A DNA stretch of 64,000 bases. It comes from an uncultured Eubacteriales bacterium. Its GTDB lineage: Bacteria; Bacillota; Clostridia; Oscillospirales; Acutalibacteraceae. The translations under genes and the position numbers were made by a program. How positions within the stretch are numbered: the stretch's first letter is position 1; every line of letters begins with the position of its first letter. The stretch lies in the NCBI GenBank assembly GCA_934541115.1, contig CAKTDF010000001.1:181612-245611 (forward strand), given 5' to 3'. Positions 50,636 to 60,080 of the stretch are shown one piece after another. The notes under the pieces are model-generated. The model was not told the origin of the DNA, ran no database searches, and saw nothing but the letters and a program-made list of their open reading frames with translations.

Positions 50636-51487
50636 ATGTCGGCATATATCGAATTTAAAAACGTCACCTTTGGCTATCAAAATGAAGACGGCGTTGTTGA
50701 AAACAATGTAATTGAAAACTTTGACCTTTCGGTTGAAAAGGGCAGCTTTGTTGCCGTACTCGGTCACAACGGCTGCGGAAAATCCACTCTTGCAAAGCTC
50801 TGCAATGGAATTGAAACGCCCGTTTCCGGCAAGGTTATTGTTGATTCGCTTGATACATCGGACGAAGAAAAGCTCCTTGATATCCGTCGCAGAGTCGGTA
50901 TTGTTTTTCAGAATCCCGACAACCAGATCGTTGCCACTATTGTTGAAGACGATGTTGCTTTCGGTCCGGAAAATCTCGGTGTTGACCCAAAAGAAATCAG
51001 AGCGCGCGTTGATGAAGCTCTTAAAAATGTCGGAATGTATGAGTTTCGCGAATCCGAGCCTCACAAGCTTTCCGGCGGACAAAAACAACGCGTTGCGATT
51101 GCAGGAATAATCGCGATGAAGCCGCAGTGTATTGTTCTTGACGAACCCACTGCGATGCTCGATCCGCGCGGCAGGCGCGAGGTTATGAAAACAGTTCGCC
51201 GCCTCAACAAGGAGTTTGGCATAACAGTTATTTTTATTACGCATTACATGGACGAGGCGGCAAAAGCAGACCGCGTTGTTGTGATGGACTGTGGAAAAAT
51301 CATTCTTGACGGCGCGCCGAAAAAGGTTTTTTCAAACGTAAAAATTCTAAAAAAAGCGGGGCTTGACGTTCCTCAGGCTACCGAGCTTTCTCTCGCACTT
51401 TCAGAAGAAGGTATAAATATTCCCAAAGATGCGCTCGACATTGACGAGCTGTTTGAAAATATAAAGGCAGTTTTGGAGGTCAAATGA
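50636..51487 (+). CDS. ecfA1: ECF transporter ATPase A1
   Basis: A 283-residue ABC ATPase of the energy-coupling-factor module shared by vitamin transporters. Walker A is GHNGCGKST, the Q-loop FQNPDNQIVATIVEDDVAFG, the signature LSGGQKQR, and Walker B CIVLDEPTAMLD. It overlaps ecfA2 by four bases. Confidence 0.95.
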   Translation: MSAYIEFKNVTFGYQNEDGVVENNVIENFDLSVEKGSFVAVLGHNGCGKSTLAKLCNGIETPVSGKVIVDSLDTSDEEKLLDIRRRVGIVFQNPDNQIVATIVEDDVAFGPENLGVDPKEIRARVDEALKNVGMYEFRESEPHKLSGGQKQRVAIAGIIAMKPQCIVLDEPTAMLDPRGRREVMKTVRRLNKEFGITVIFITHYMDEAAKADRVVVMDCGKIILDGAPKKVFSNVKILKKAGLDVPQATELSLALSEEGINIPKDALDIDELFENIKAVLEVK

Positions 51488-52356
51488 GCAACATAGTTCT
51501 TGAAACAAAGGATCTCAGCTTTCTGTATTCAAAAGGAACAACGAGTCAGGTGGCTGCGATAAATGATATAAATGTTCAGATTGAAAGAGGCGAGCTTGTG
51601 GGCGTGATAGGCCACACAGGCTCGGGCAAAAGCACTCTCATTGAACACTTCAACGCCATTTTAAAACCTACGAGCGGCAGCGTTTTTCTTGACGGAAACG
51701 ATATCTGGCAGGATAAAAGGAATGTCCGCTCCGTGAGGTTTAAAGTCGGCGTATGTTTTCAGTACCCGGAGTATCAGCTGTTTGAAGAAACGGTTGAAAA
51801 AGACATTGCTTTCGGTCCGAAAAACATGGGACTTTCTGAAAATGAGATTTCAAAGCGCGTGCGCGAAGCGCTCAATTTTGTCGGTCTTGATGAAAGCTAT
51901 CTTGAAAAATCTCCATTCGACCTTTCAGGCGGAGAAAAACGCCGCGTGGCTATTGCCGGAGTTATGGCAATGGAGCCAGAAGTGCTTGTTCTTGACGAAC
52001 CGTGTGCAGGTCTTGACCCGCGCGGCAGAGACACTGTTCTTTCTCTTATTAAGGAATACAAAGAAAAGACCGGCAGCACCGTTATCGTTGTTTCTCACAG
52101 CATGGAGGACGTATCGCGCCTTGCAACCAAGATTCTTGTGATGAACGAGTCGCGCCTTGCGTATTATGACACGGTCAAAAACGTTTTTTCTCATGCGGAC
52201 GAGCTTCGCTCAATGGGGCTTGACATTCCGCAGTATACGCGCCTGTTTCTTTTGCTAAAAGAGGCAGGATATGATGTGAGTACGGATATCTATACCTTTG
52301 AAGAGGCAAAAAAAGAGCTTTTGCGGCTCATCGGGAGGTGCAAAAATGCTCAGTGA
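51484..52356 (+). CDS. ecfA2: ECF transporter ATPase A2
   Basis: A 290-residue ABC ATPase with Walker A GHTGSGKST, Q-loop FQYPEYQLFEETVEKDIAFG, signature LSGGEKRR and Walker B VLVLDEPCAGLD. The FQYPEYQLFE pattern marks the A2 subunit. It heterodimerises with EcfA1. Confidence 0.95.
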   Translation: MSNIVLETKDLSFLYSKGTTSQVAAINDINVQIERGELVGVIGHTGSGKSTLIEHFNAILKPTSGSVFLDGNDIWQDKRNVRSVRFKVGVCFQYPEYQLFEETVEKDIAFGPKNMGLSENEISKRVREALNFVGLDESYLEKSPFDLSGGEKRRVAIAGVMAMEPEVLVLDEPCAGLDPRGRDTVLSLIKEYKEKTGSTVIVVSHSMEDVSRLATKILVMNESRLAYYDTVKNVFSHADELRSMGLDIPQYTRLFLLLKEAGYDVSTDIYTFEEAKKELLRLIGRCKNAQ

Positions 52357-53161
52357 TATCACCATCGGTCAGTACTACCGTGAAAACTCCTTTGTCCACC
52401 GCCTTGACGCGCGCATGAAAATTCTTTTGACGGTGCTTTTTATTGTCATCATTTTTTTGTGTAAGAATTTTTTTGCGCTCGGCGTCATGCTTTTGCTGAC
52501 TGCCGTTTCGGTTATTCTTTCAAAAGTGCCGTTCAAAATGTTTTTTAAAAGCATAAAACCGCTCGTGCCGATAATTCTTTTTACGGTCATTCTCAATATG
52601 ATTTATATTAAGGGCGGAACGGTTTTGCTTTCGTGGTGGAAGATTGAGATTACAACAAAGGGCATATTTACCGCCGTTTTCATGGCGTTCAGAATAGTCT
52701 GCTTGATTTTTTGTTCTTCGCTTTTAACTTATACCACGGCGCCGACGGATCTCACCGACGCGGTTGAGCGTCTGCTTTCTCCGCTGAAGGTTTTTCACGT
52801 TCCCGTTCATTCGCTCGCAATGATGATGACTCTCGCGCTGCGTTTTATTCCCACTCTGATTGAGGAGGTTGAGCGTATCATGAACGCGCAGAAAGCGCGC
52901 GGAGCCGACTTTGAAAGCGGAAAATTCATGAGCCGCGTCAAGGCAATGGTTCCGGTTTTGATTCCGCTTTTTGTTTCGGCTTTCCGCCGTGCATATGAGC
53001 TTTCTTTTGCAATGACCTGCCGCTGCTATCACGGCGGCGAGGGCAGAACGAGAATGAAACAGATGAAATACCGCTTTGCGGATTTTGCGTGCCTTTTTGT
53101 TTTTGCCGCGGCTCTTGCCGGAGTTATCGTGCTCAACATCTTTTTCGGAAGGCTGATTTAA
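52346..53161 (+). CDS. ecfT: ECF transporter membrane subunit EcfT
   Basis: A 271-residue membrane protein with about five helices and the cytoplasmic coupling helices. The diagnostic Ala-Arg-Gly motif is in NAQKARGADF. The N-terminus GQYYRENSFVHRLDARMKI is typical. The ATG at 52346 is chosen for its GGGAGGTG site. No substrate-binding S component is in the window, so this is the shared module; a cobalamin-linked gene at 62667 hints at one client. Confidence 0.95.
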   Translation: MLSDITIGQYYRENSFVHRLDARMKILLTVLFIVIIFLCKNFFALGVMLLLTAVSVILSKVPFKMFFKSIKPLVPIILFTVILNMIYIKGGTVLLSWWKIEITTKGIFTAVFMAFRIVCLIFCSSLLTYTTAPTDLTDAVERLLSPLKVFHVPVHSLAMMMTLALRFIPTLIEEVERIMNAQKARGADFESGKFMSRVKAMVPVLIPLFVSAFRRAYELSFAMTCRCYHGGEGRTRMKQMKYRFADFACLFVFAAALAGVIVLNIFFGRLI

Positions 53162-53162
53162 A

Positions 53163-53921
53163 ATGAGAAATATCAAGCTGACGCTCATGTATGACGGCTC
53201 GTTTTTCCATGGTTGGCAGCTTCAGCCGAGACTCGTTACGGTTGAGGGAGAAATGAGAAAAGCGCTTTTACGTCTGCTCGGCGAAGAGGCAAAGCCCGTT
53301 TCCTGCAGCCGCACAGACGCCGGCGTTCATGCGAATGAATTTTGCTGCAACTTTAAAACGGAAAGCAGCAGAGAGTGCGAAAAGCTCCTGCGCGGGCTTA
53401 ATGCCGTTTTGCCGCCAGCCGTTGCGGTGAAAAAATGCGAAGAAGTTCCGCTTTCCTTTCATTCGCGCTATGACTGCGTTGCCAAAGAATATATATATTT
53501 GATCTGGAACGGAAAAACAAGAAATCCGTTTTATGAATCCCGCGCTCTGTTTTATCCGTTTGCGCTTGACTGTGAATTGCTTGACTCTCAGGCGAAGGAC
53601 TTTATCGGTACATATGATTTCAAGGCTTTTTGCGCCAGCGGTTCATCGGTCAAAACAACAGAAAGAACAATCTTCGACTGCGGAGTAAAAAAAGAGGGCG
53701 AGCTTGTGACATTTTTTGTCAGAGGCAGCGGCTTCCTGTATAATATGGTTCGCATAATGGTTGGCACGCTCCTTTCGCTCAATGAGGGAAAGATTGAACA
53801 AGGAACAATCAAAAAAATAATACTTTCAAAAGACAGGGGAAAAGCAGGCGTGACCGCTGAGGCATGCGGTCTGTATCTCAACCGGGTCTTTTACGGAAAG
53901 GGGGATTCCCTTGAAAGCTGA
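53163..53921 (+). CDS. truA: tRNA pseudouridine(38-40) synthase TruA
   Basis: A 252-residue pseudouridine synthase. The catalytic Asp is in SRTDAGVHA. It follows ecfT by one base, the standard Firmicute order ecfA1-ecfA2-ecfT-truA. It overlaps the next gene by 11 bases. Confidence 0.96.
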   Translation: MRNIKLTLMYDGSFFHGWQLQPRLVTVEGEMRKALLRLLGEEAKPVSCSRTDAGVHANEFCCNFKTESSRECEKLLRGLNAVLPPAVAVKKCEEVPLSFHSRYDCVAKEYIYLIWNGKTRNPFYESRALFYPFALDCELLDSQAKDFIGTYDFKAFCASGSSVKTTERTIFDCGVKKEGELVTFFVRGSGFLYNMVRIMVGTLLSLNEGKIEQGTIKKIILSKDRGKAGVTAEACGLYLNRVFYGKGDSLES

Positions 53922-55086
53922 TACTGTTGAACAGAATAAAAAAGGAAAAATCAGAACGATCGTTGCCGTTGTCGCAATTGTTTTGATCGTTGCCGTGAGC
54001 GCGTTTCTGGCTGCAAAGTTCCTGCCGGGCACTTCGCAAGGCGCAGATGCAGATGAGGATTATGCCGACGTTCAAAAGGGTGCGGATTCCTCATACAGCC
54101 AGAGTGAAAGGGGATTTCCGCTTTCTTTTTCAAGCAATGATATCGTTTCTGTCGGTTCGGCAGGTTCGTATGTTTATGTTGTTTCAAACGAGGTACTTTT
54201 CGGTGTTTCGTCTTCGGGAAAACTCGGTTTTTCCGAGGTAATAAACTATTCCGAACCGGTCATAAAAACCGCAGGGGATTACGCTTTTGTCTTTGACCGT
54301 ATGAGCGGTAAGTTTGTTCTCTGCCGCAAAAGCAAGGTTATTTATAAAGGTCAGAGCGAAAACTCTCAGCAAATAGTTACGGCAACTGTTGCCTCGAACG
54401 GAAATTTTGCCGTTGCCAGCCGCAGTTCGGACGCTGCCTGTCTCCTCACTTATTACAGCAAAAAAGGCGAGCAGCTGTTTCAGTGGGAATGCAGCCGCGA
54501 CCACATTGTTTCCATTGCGGTTTCCTCCAACACAAAGGGTCTCGCCTGTGCCGCACTTTCGGCGGAGGGCGGCGAGATTGTGACAAAGGTATATTTGCTT
54601 GACATCTATTCGGACAAAACAGAATGGGAGTATACGGTCAAGGACTCTGCCGCAATCAATATCAGCTTTGCCTCCGGCAACAAAAAGCTTGATCTGCTTT
54701 GCACCGACAGGCGCATTCTTCTTGATTCCTCGTCAAACTCCGTTTCGTCTGAAAGCAGTTTTTCTTCCGAGCTTCTCGATTCATACAGCGACCCGAACGG
54801 GTATGCCGTTACACTGACAAGAAAATTCGGTGCAATAAATAAATATGAGCTTATCTGCTATTCATCGGATAACTCCGTTTGCTATGTCTATGAGACAGAC
54901 AAAAAGGTTACGGACGTTTTTTGCGCCGGCAAAAAGGCATATATTTTGACTCAGGACTCAATAATTTGCGTTTCTTCCTCCGGAAAAGAGAGCAAGACGA
55001 TTGAGCTTTCTTCGGCAAGTCTCGGACTTTGCGTCAGCGGCGGAAGTATTTATCACTATTCGCTCAACAATTTGTATAAACACTGA
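53911..55086 (+). CDS. DUF5711 membrane-anchored beta-propeller-like protein
   Basis: A 391-residue protein with a short basic N-terminus, one membrane anchor at about residues 17-36, an acidic linker, and then repeated beta-strand blades with Ser-rich turns (such as SVGSAGSYVYVVSNEVLFGV and KTAGDYAFVFDRMSGKFVLC). This resembles DUF5711, a clostridial family of unknown function. The start is TTG at 53911 with AAAGGGGGA upstream. Confidence 0.75.
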   Translation: MKADTVEQNKKGKIRTIVAVVAIVLIVAVSAFLAAKFLPGTSQGADADEDYADVQKGADSSYSQSERGFPLSFSSNDIVSVGSAGSYVYVVSNEVLFGVSSSGKLGFSEVINYSEPVIKTAGDYAFVFDRMSGKFVLCRKSKVIYKGQSENSQQIVTATVASNGNFAVASRSSDAACLLTYYSKKGEQLFQWECSRDHIVSIAVSSNTKGLACAALSAEGGEIVTKVYLLDIYSDKTEWEYTVKDSAAINISFASGNKKLDLLCTDRRILLDSSSNSVSSESSFSSELLDSYSDPNGYAVTLTRKFGAINKYELICYSSDNSVCYVYETDKKVTDVFCAGKKAYILTQDSIICVSSSGKESKTIELSSASLGLCVSGGSIYHYSLNNLYKH

Positions 55087-55108
55087 TGCTTAACTTTTGC
55101 TTTTTTTA

Positions 55109-55137
55109 TTGTCTATTGAGTATTTGTGTGCTATAAT
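55109..55137 (+). promoter_or_regulatory. Promoter of cvpA-pgsA-clpE genes
   Basis: -35 TTGTCT (55109-55114), 17 bases, extended -10 TGCTATAAT ending at 55137. Confidence 0.75.
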
Positions 55138-55223
55138 GACAGTATTTCATCTGAACGCTGCGGCGCGTTTGGCGTTGCGGCATGAAAGATGGTAATAGCT
55201 TGATTGTGCTTTGGAGGTACAAT

Positions 55224-55928
55224 ATGTCATATGTAATTGACCTGCTTTTGGTTGCAATCCTGATTTTGACAGCTGTTTTTGCGGCAAAGAGGGGATTTTT
55301 TGCAACTCTTTTTGATCTTGCAGGATACGTTATTTCGCTTATCGCAGCCAAAATCGTTTCCTCGTCCGTTGCCGTCGGCATTTTTTCAGACTATCTTGAA
55401 GAACCTGTGAGGCAGCGTCTCACGGCGTCTCTCGGCGATGTTGCAAAAACCGATTATGCGGCACAAATCGAGAGTGCGGTTTCTTCGATTCCCGAGAGTC
55501 TTACAGGGATAATGCAGCTCATAGGTATTGACCGTGAGGAACTGATTGAAAAAGTATCCTCCACAAATCTCAAAGGCTCAGACCTTGTTGACGGAATTAT
55601 GGAAACGATTGCCGTTCCCGTCGGAACAGCAATTGTGCGCACGGTTTTGTTTGTGGCGCTTTCCGTCGTCCTCTCATTGGTTATAAAAATCATTGTCAGA
55701 CTTCTTGACAAGGTTATCAAGAAGCTCCCCGCAATTCGTCAGGTCAATTCCGGTCTCGGATTTGTTCTCGGCGTTTTAAAGGGAATAATCGTAGTTGTTA
55801 TCGTTTCGCTTTCTCTCGGAGTGGTTTGCGGTCTTATCGGCTATGAACCGCTTATAAAGGGTACGGACGATTCAATAATAATAAATGTCGTAAAAGGACT
55901 TATGAAATCAATCAGCGGTTACCACTGA
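55224..55928 (+). CDS. CvpA family membrane protein
   Basis: A 234-residue protein with membrane segments at about residues 3-20, 25-45, 135-160 and 185-210 and a soluble loop between the second and third. DLLLVAILILTAVFAAKRGFF is typical of CvpA (colicin V production) proteins, conserved but of unclear function. TTTGGAGG precedes the ATG at 55224. Confidence 0.82.
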   Translation: MSYVIDLLLVAILILTAVFAAKRGFFATLFDLAGYVISLIAAKIVSSSVAVGIFSDYLEEPVRQRLTASLGDVAKTDYAAQIESAVSSIPESLTGIMQLIGIDREELIEKVSSTNLKGSDLVDGIMETIAVPVGTAIVRTVLFVALSVVLSLVIKIIVRLLDKVIKKLPAIRQVNSGLGFVLGVLKGIIVVVIVSLSLGVVCGLIGYEPLIKGTDDSIIINVVKGLMKSISGYH

Positions 55929-55972
55929 GTTTTGCTCACGTAACAATGCTCGATCAAAAAGGAGAAAAAATT

Positions 55973-56614
55973 ATGAAAGATCTTTTTAAAGGCTGTCTGA
56001 CAATTCCGAACCTTCTTTCGGTAATAAGAATTGCGCTCATTCCCGTTTTTGCCGTAATGTACCTCAAAGGTCAGCCGATCGCCGCAATTGTTATTCTTGC
56101 GGTTTCAGGTTTGACGGACCTTTTTGACGGAAAAATCGCAAGGCGTTTCAATCAGGTCAGTGCTCTCGGAAAAATTCTTGACCCTGTTGCAGATAAGCTC
56201 ACGCAGATCACTATTGCGATCATTCTTTTCATATGCTTCAGAAACGCTGAAAACACAACTATCAATGCGTTCGGCTGGGTCTTTCTTGTTTTCCTCATCA
56301 AAGAGGGAATAATGGTTGTTGGCGGACTTGTTATGCTTTTGATGAACATTCGTCCCGGTGCGGCAGAATTGCCGGGAAAGGTTGCAACGTTCACCTTTTA
56401 CGGCGTAATGCTTCTCATTATCGCTTTCGGTCCGGAGGTCGGAGTTCTCACGTCTGTTTGGACTCTGCCGGACGTTCTGACGGGCGTTCTTGTTGTTGTT
56501 GCGGCATGCACCTGCGTTTTTGCTTTTGCAAGTTATATGCCGGAAACCTACAGACAGTTCCGCGACCACTTCAGAGAAAAAAAGGCTGAAAAAGCCAAGG
56601 CAGCCCAAAAATAA
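55973..56614 (+). CDS. CDP-alcohol phosphatidyltransferase (second PgsA-like)
   Basis: A 213-residue membrane enzyme with the complete motif DGKIARRFNQVSALGKILD followed by PVAD. It resembles phosphatidylglycerophosphate synthase but is a paralogue of the pgsA at 12957, with a different C-terminal half and a Lys/Ala-rich tail. It may make a second phospholipid head group or serve as an isozyme. It sits between cvpA and the ClpE-like gene. Confidence 0.87.
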   Translation: MKDLFKGCLTIPNLLSVIRIALIPVFAVMYLKGQPIAAIVILAVSGLTDLFDGKIARRFNQVSALGKILDPVADKLTQITIAIILFICFRNAENTTINAFGWVFLVFLIKEGIMVVGGLVMLLMNIRPGAAELPGKVATFTFYGVMLLIIAFGPEVGVLTSVWTLPDVLTGVLVVVAACTCVFAFASYMPETYRQFRDHFREKKAEKAKAAQK

Positions 56615-56652
56615 TGCGGTTGCCGTGCAAATATATCTTCAAGGAGTAATTC

Positions 56653-58989
56653 ATGAAAAAAGTTATGTGTAGCAGATGCAAAAAGCGTCCTGCCGTGATC
56701 TTCATATCAAAAATTATTGACGGCAAAACCGTTCCGGAGGGACTATGCCTCAACTGTGCAATGGAAATGAACATCGGTCCCATAAAGCAGATGATGGACA
56801 GCATGGGCATTACGGAAGAGGACGTTGAGGCTATATCCGAGCAGTTTGGAGAAATGTTCCCCGATTCTGACGAAGAGGGCGGTTTTGAAGTGGGTGGTTC
56901 ACCCACCATGCCGTTTTTGCAGGGTCTTCTCGGAGATCTTCAGAATAACCTCCAAAACGGACTCACTGTTCGTCCGGAAGAAAAAGACAGCGCCGGAGAA
57001 CCCACAGCTGCCGAAACTTCCTCTGCTAAGCCCAAGGAAAAAATGAGCAGAAAACAGCGCAGAGCCGCAGAAAAAAAACGTAAGTATCTCAATCTTTACT
57101 GTACCGATTTGACCGCAAGGGCGAGAGAGGGCAAGATTGATAACATTATCGGCAGAAACAAAGAAATTGCCCGTGTGGTTCAGATCCTTTGCCGTCGTTC
57201 AAAAAACAATCCCTGCCTTATCGGTGAACCGGGTGTCGGCAAAACCGCGATTGCCGAGGGCTTGGCACTCAAAATCGCGCGCGGCGAGGTTCCGGCAAAG
57301 CTCGCCGAAAAAGAGATTCATCTGCTTGATTTGACCGCTCTTGTTGCCGGAACACAGTTTCGCGGTCAGTTCGAAAGCCGTATTAAAAATCTCATTGATG
57401 AGGTCAAAGCCAACGGCAATATTATTCTCTTTATTGACGAGGTTCACAATCTCGTCGGTACGGGTGATGCCGAGGGCTCAATGAACGCTGCCAACATTCT
57501 GAAGCCGGCTCTTTCACGGGGCGAGATTCAGGTTATAGGTGCAACAACTTTCACAGAGTACCGCAAAAACATTGAAAAAGACGCAGCCCTCGAAAGACGT
57601 TTTCAGCCCGTTAAGGTTGAGGAACCATCAATTAACGACGCGACCGAAATTCTTCTCGGAATCAAGTCGTACTATGAAAATTATCATCGCGTCCGCATAT
57701 CGGATCAGCTTGTAAAAAGGACGGTTGTTCTTTCTGAAAGATATATCACAGACCGTTTTCTCCCTGATAAAGCGATAGACCTCCTTGACGAGGCGTGCAC
57801 CTGCGCCAATCTGCGCAACAAAGCAATCAGCGACCTTGAGCTTAACGAGCAAAAGCTCGCCGACCTTAAACTCGATGAGGAGGATCTCCTTGCCGAAACG
57901 GAAAACGTTGACTATGAAGCAATTGCAAACGTTAAGTCTGAAATCGTTAAATGTGAAAACGATCAGACCGAGCTTTCAAAAAAAGCTGCAGACAACTCCG
58001 TCAAAGAGGAGGATATCGCAAAGGTTATCGAGCTTTGGACAGGTATCCCTGCAAGCAAGGTGATTGAAAGCGACCTCAAACGTCTTGCAGGACTTGAAGA
58101 AACTCTCAAGCAAAAAATTATAGGGCAGGACGAGGCTGTTGAAGCAATTTCAGCCGCAATACGCCGCAGCCGTGTTCAAATCAGTCCGCGCCGCCGCCCG
58201 GCATCGTTCATTTTTGTCGGTCCTACCGGCGTTGGAAAAACGGAACTCGTCAAGCAGATCGCGGCAGAGCTGTTCAATACACCGGAGACGCTTATCAGAC
58301 TTGATATGTCCGAATTTATGGAAAAGCACAGTGTTTCAAGAATCATCGGTTCGCCTCCCGGCTATGTCGGTTATGATGAGGCGGGTCAGCTCACCGAAAA
58401 AGTGAGGAGAAAACCCTATTCCGTTATTCTTTTTGATGAGATCGAGAAAGCGCATCCGGACGTTATGAACATTCTGCTTCAGATTCTTGATGAGGGCAGA
58501 ATAACCGATGCACAGGGCAGGACTGTAAACTTTGAAAACACTATCATTGTTATGACCTCGAACGCCGGCAGCGAGCAGAAGAACGGTGCGCTCGGCTTTG
58601 GAAAAGATAAGACCGACGCTACTAAGGAGCGCATCATGAAAGCACTTTCAGACTTCCTTCGCCCGGAATTTCTCGGCAGAGTTGACGAAATTGCCGTTTT
58701 CAATCCGCTCAGTGAAGAAAGCTTTGAAAAAATTTCGGGTCTTATGCTCACGGAGCTGAAAGATTCCCTCAAGGAAAAGACCATTGAGCTTTCGTGGACA
58801 GACGATGTTCTCAAATATCTTGCGGAAAAATCGGTTGGCGGAAAGCGTGGAGCGCGCGATCTGCGTAATGTAATACGTAAAGAGATTGAAGACAGGATTG
58901 CAACAATAATCATTGACAATGCCGAAGAGCCTGTCAGCGCAATAGCAATTACCGCCGCAGACGGAAAGCTTGACCTGCAATATCTTTAA
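56653..58989 (+). CDS. clpE: ClpE-like AAA+ unfoldase with N-terminal zinc finger
   Basis: A 778-residue Clp ATPase. The N-terminus has a four-Cys zinc finger (MCSRCKKRP and GLCLNCAME) as in ClpE in place of the double Clp_N repeat of ClpC. An acidic linker and a basic patch (RKQRRAAEKKRKY) follow. AAA1 has GEPGVGKTA and FIDEVHN; a short coiled-coil middle domain with DNSVKEEDIAKVIELWTGIP follows; AAA2 has GPTGVGKTE and LFDEIEKAHPD. The loop GALGFGKD near residue 640 is a ClpP-binding LGF tripeptide. It probably feeds ClpP; it could also replace ClpC in this organism. An SD AAGGAG precedes the ATG. Confidence 0.9.
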   Translation: MKKVMCSRCKKRPAVIFISKIIDGKTVPEGLCLNCAMEMNIGPIKQMMDSMGITEEDVEAISEQFGEMFPDSDEEGGFEVGGSPTMPFLQGLLGDLQNNLQNGLTVRPEEKDSAGEPTAAETSSAKPKEKMSRKQRRAAEKKRKYLNLYCTDLTARAREGKIDNIIGRNKEIARVVQILCRRSKNNPCLIGEPGVGKTAIAEGLALKIARGEVPAKLAEKEIHLLDLTALVAGTQFRGQFESRIKNLIDEVKANGNIILFIDEVHNLVGTGDAEGSMNAANILKPALSRGEIQVIGATTFTEYRKNIEKDAALERRFQPVKVEEPSINDATEILLGIKSYYENYHRVRISDQLVKRTVVLSERYITDRFLPDKAIDLLDEACTCANLRNKAISDLELNEQKLADLKLDEEDLLAETENVDYEAIANVKSEIVKCENDQTELSKKAADNSVKEEDIAKVIELWTGIPASKVIESDLKRLAGLEETLKQKIIGQDEAVEAISAAIRRSRVQISPRRRPASFIFVGPTGVGKTELVKQIAAELFNTPETLIRLDMSEFMEKHSVSRIIGSPPGYVGYDEAGQLTEKVRRKPYSVILFDEIEKAHPDVMNILLQILDEGRITDAQGRTVNFENTIIVMTSNAGSEQKNGALGFGKDKTDATKERIMKALSDFLRPEFLGRVDEIAVFNPLSEESFEKISGLMLTELKDSLKEKTIELSWTDDVLKYLAEKSVGGKRGARDLRNVIRKEIEDRIATIIIDNAEEPVSAIAITAADGKLDLQYL

Positions 58990-59005
58990 GAAGATGGAAG
59001 TCTGA

Positions 59006-59134
59006 CTCAATGCGCCTGAAAAATTTGTTTTTCAGCACATTGCGGCGCAGTCTTGCTTGAACCCATTCCGTCATGCTGCACAAAAATTTCTGCTGTGCAA
59101 TTCGCACGCCTCTCTTGTGCGGCGTTGTTTTAAA
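59006..59134 (+). repeat. Terminus-less fused copy of modules A and C
   Basis: CTCAATGCGCCTGAAAAATT with its partner AGCACATTGCGGC is module A. It joins directly to a shortened module C (CTTGCTTGAACCCATTCCGTCATGCTGC as a pattern) and ends in TTGTGCGGCGTTGTTTTAA. Neither AGCTGAGG terminus is present. It lies between the ClpE-like gene and the AAA gene. Confidence 0.65.
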
Positions 59135-59201
59135 AATGTTTGCCGCCGGAACAGCTTTCCTTTTCCGGCGGCATTGTGCTATAAATCGGAGGTGGATGAA
59201 T

Positions 59202-60080
59202 TTGGCTCGGCGATATATCAAAAGGCTTTTTTTGAGGGACGAAGGCTCTGAATGGAACTTTTTCGTGTTTGAAGAAAGAAGGACCTGCTTTGCAACGCAG
59301 TATCCGTTCGGAATTTTTCCGAAAAAAGAGCTTGAAGTTGTTGACTTTGATCCGATAACAATTTTTTACGGAGGGAACGGCTCAGGAAAAAGCACACTGC
59401 TGAATATTATCGCCGAGCTTGCGGGTGTTAGGCGCAATTCACCGTTTTCTTCAAGCTCGTTTTTTTCGCGCTACCTTGAAGAATGCAGACTGACGGGAGA
59501 AAAAATTCCGCAGGACAGCGAAATTTTGACAAGCGACGATGTTTCGGATTATCTGCTTGAACTGCGCCGTCTCAATGGCAAAATTGACGGCGGCAGACAA
59601 GCGCTTTTTGATGAATATCTTGAAAGAAAAGTCGATAACCGCAATTTTGTTTCAATGGAAGACTATGACGATTGGAAAAGAACGTGCGAAGCGAAGTCAA
59701 AGTCAATGTCGCGCTTTGTTCGCAATCATCTTGCCGCGAATGTAAGCTTAGCCTCAAACGGGGAAAGCGCGGTTTATTTTTTTCGCAGGCATATCCGCGA
59801 AAATGCGCTATATCTTCTCGACGAACCGGAAAACAGCCTTTCAATAGCCTATCAGGAGGAACTGCGCGACTTTCTTGTTGAATCTGCGAGGTGCTTCGGC
59901 TGTCAGTTTATAATTTCGACGCATTCGCCGATTCTGCTTTCTATAAGGCAGGCGCTTATCTATGACCTTGACAGTGTTCCTGTCAGAACAAAAATGTGGA
60001 CGGAGCTTGAAAATGTCAAAAAATACTTTGATTTTTTTGAAGAACACCGCTATGAATTTTTGAAAGAGGAGAAAAAGTAG
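59202..60080 (+). CDS. Small AAA/ABC-type ATPase (predicted ATP-binding protein)
   Basis: A 292-residue protein with Walker A YGGNGSGKST near residue 55, a helical insertion, Walker B LYLLDEPENSLS, and the H-loop ISTHSPILL. This is the stand-alone P-loop ATPase type related to SMC/RecF-like and OLD-family proteins, without a nuclease domain. The TTG at 59202 is chosen for its spacing from GGAGG; the ATG at 59196 is only three bases from that site. It overlaps the acetyltransferase gene by one base. Confidence 0.82.
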   Translation: MARRYIKRLFLRDEGSEWNFFVFEERRTCFATQYPFGIFPKKELEVVDFDPITIFYGGNGSGKSTLLNIIAELAGVRRNSPFSSSSFFSRYLEECRLTGEKIPQDSEILTSDDVSDYLLELRRLNGKIDGGRQALFDEYLERKVDNRNFVSMEDYDDWKRTCEAKSKSMSRFVRNHLAANVSLASNGESAVYFFRRHIRENALYLLDEPENSLSIAYQEELRDFLVESARCFGCQFIISTHSPILLSIRQALIYDLDSVPVRTKMWTELENVKKYFDFFEEHRYEFLKEEKK

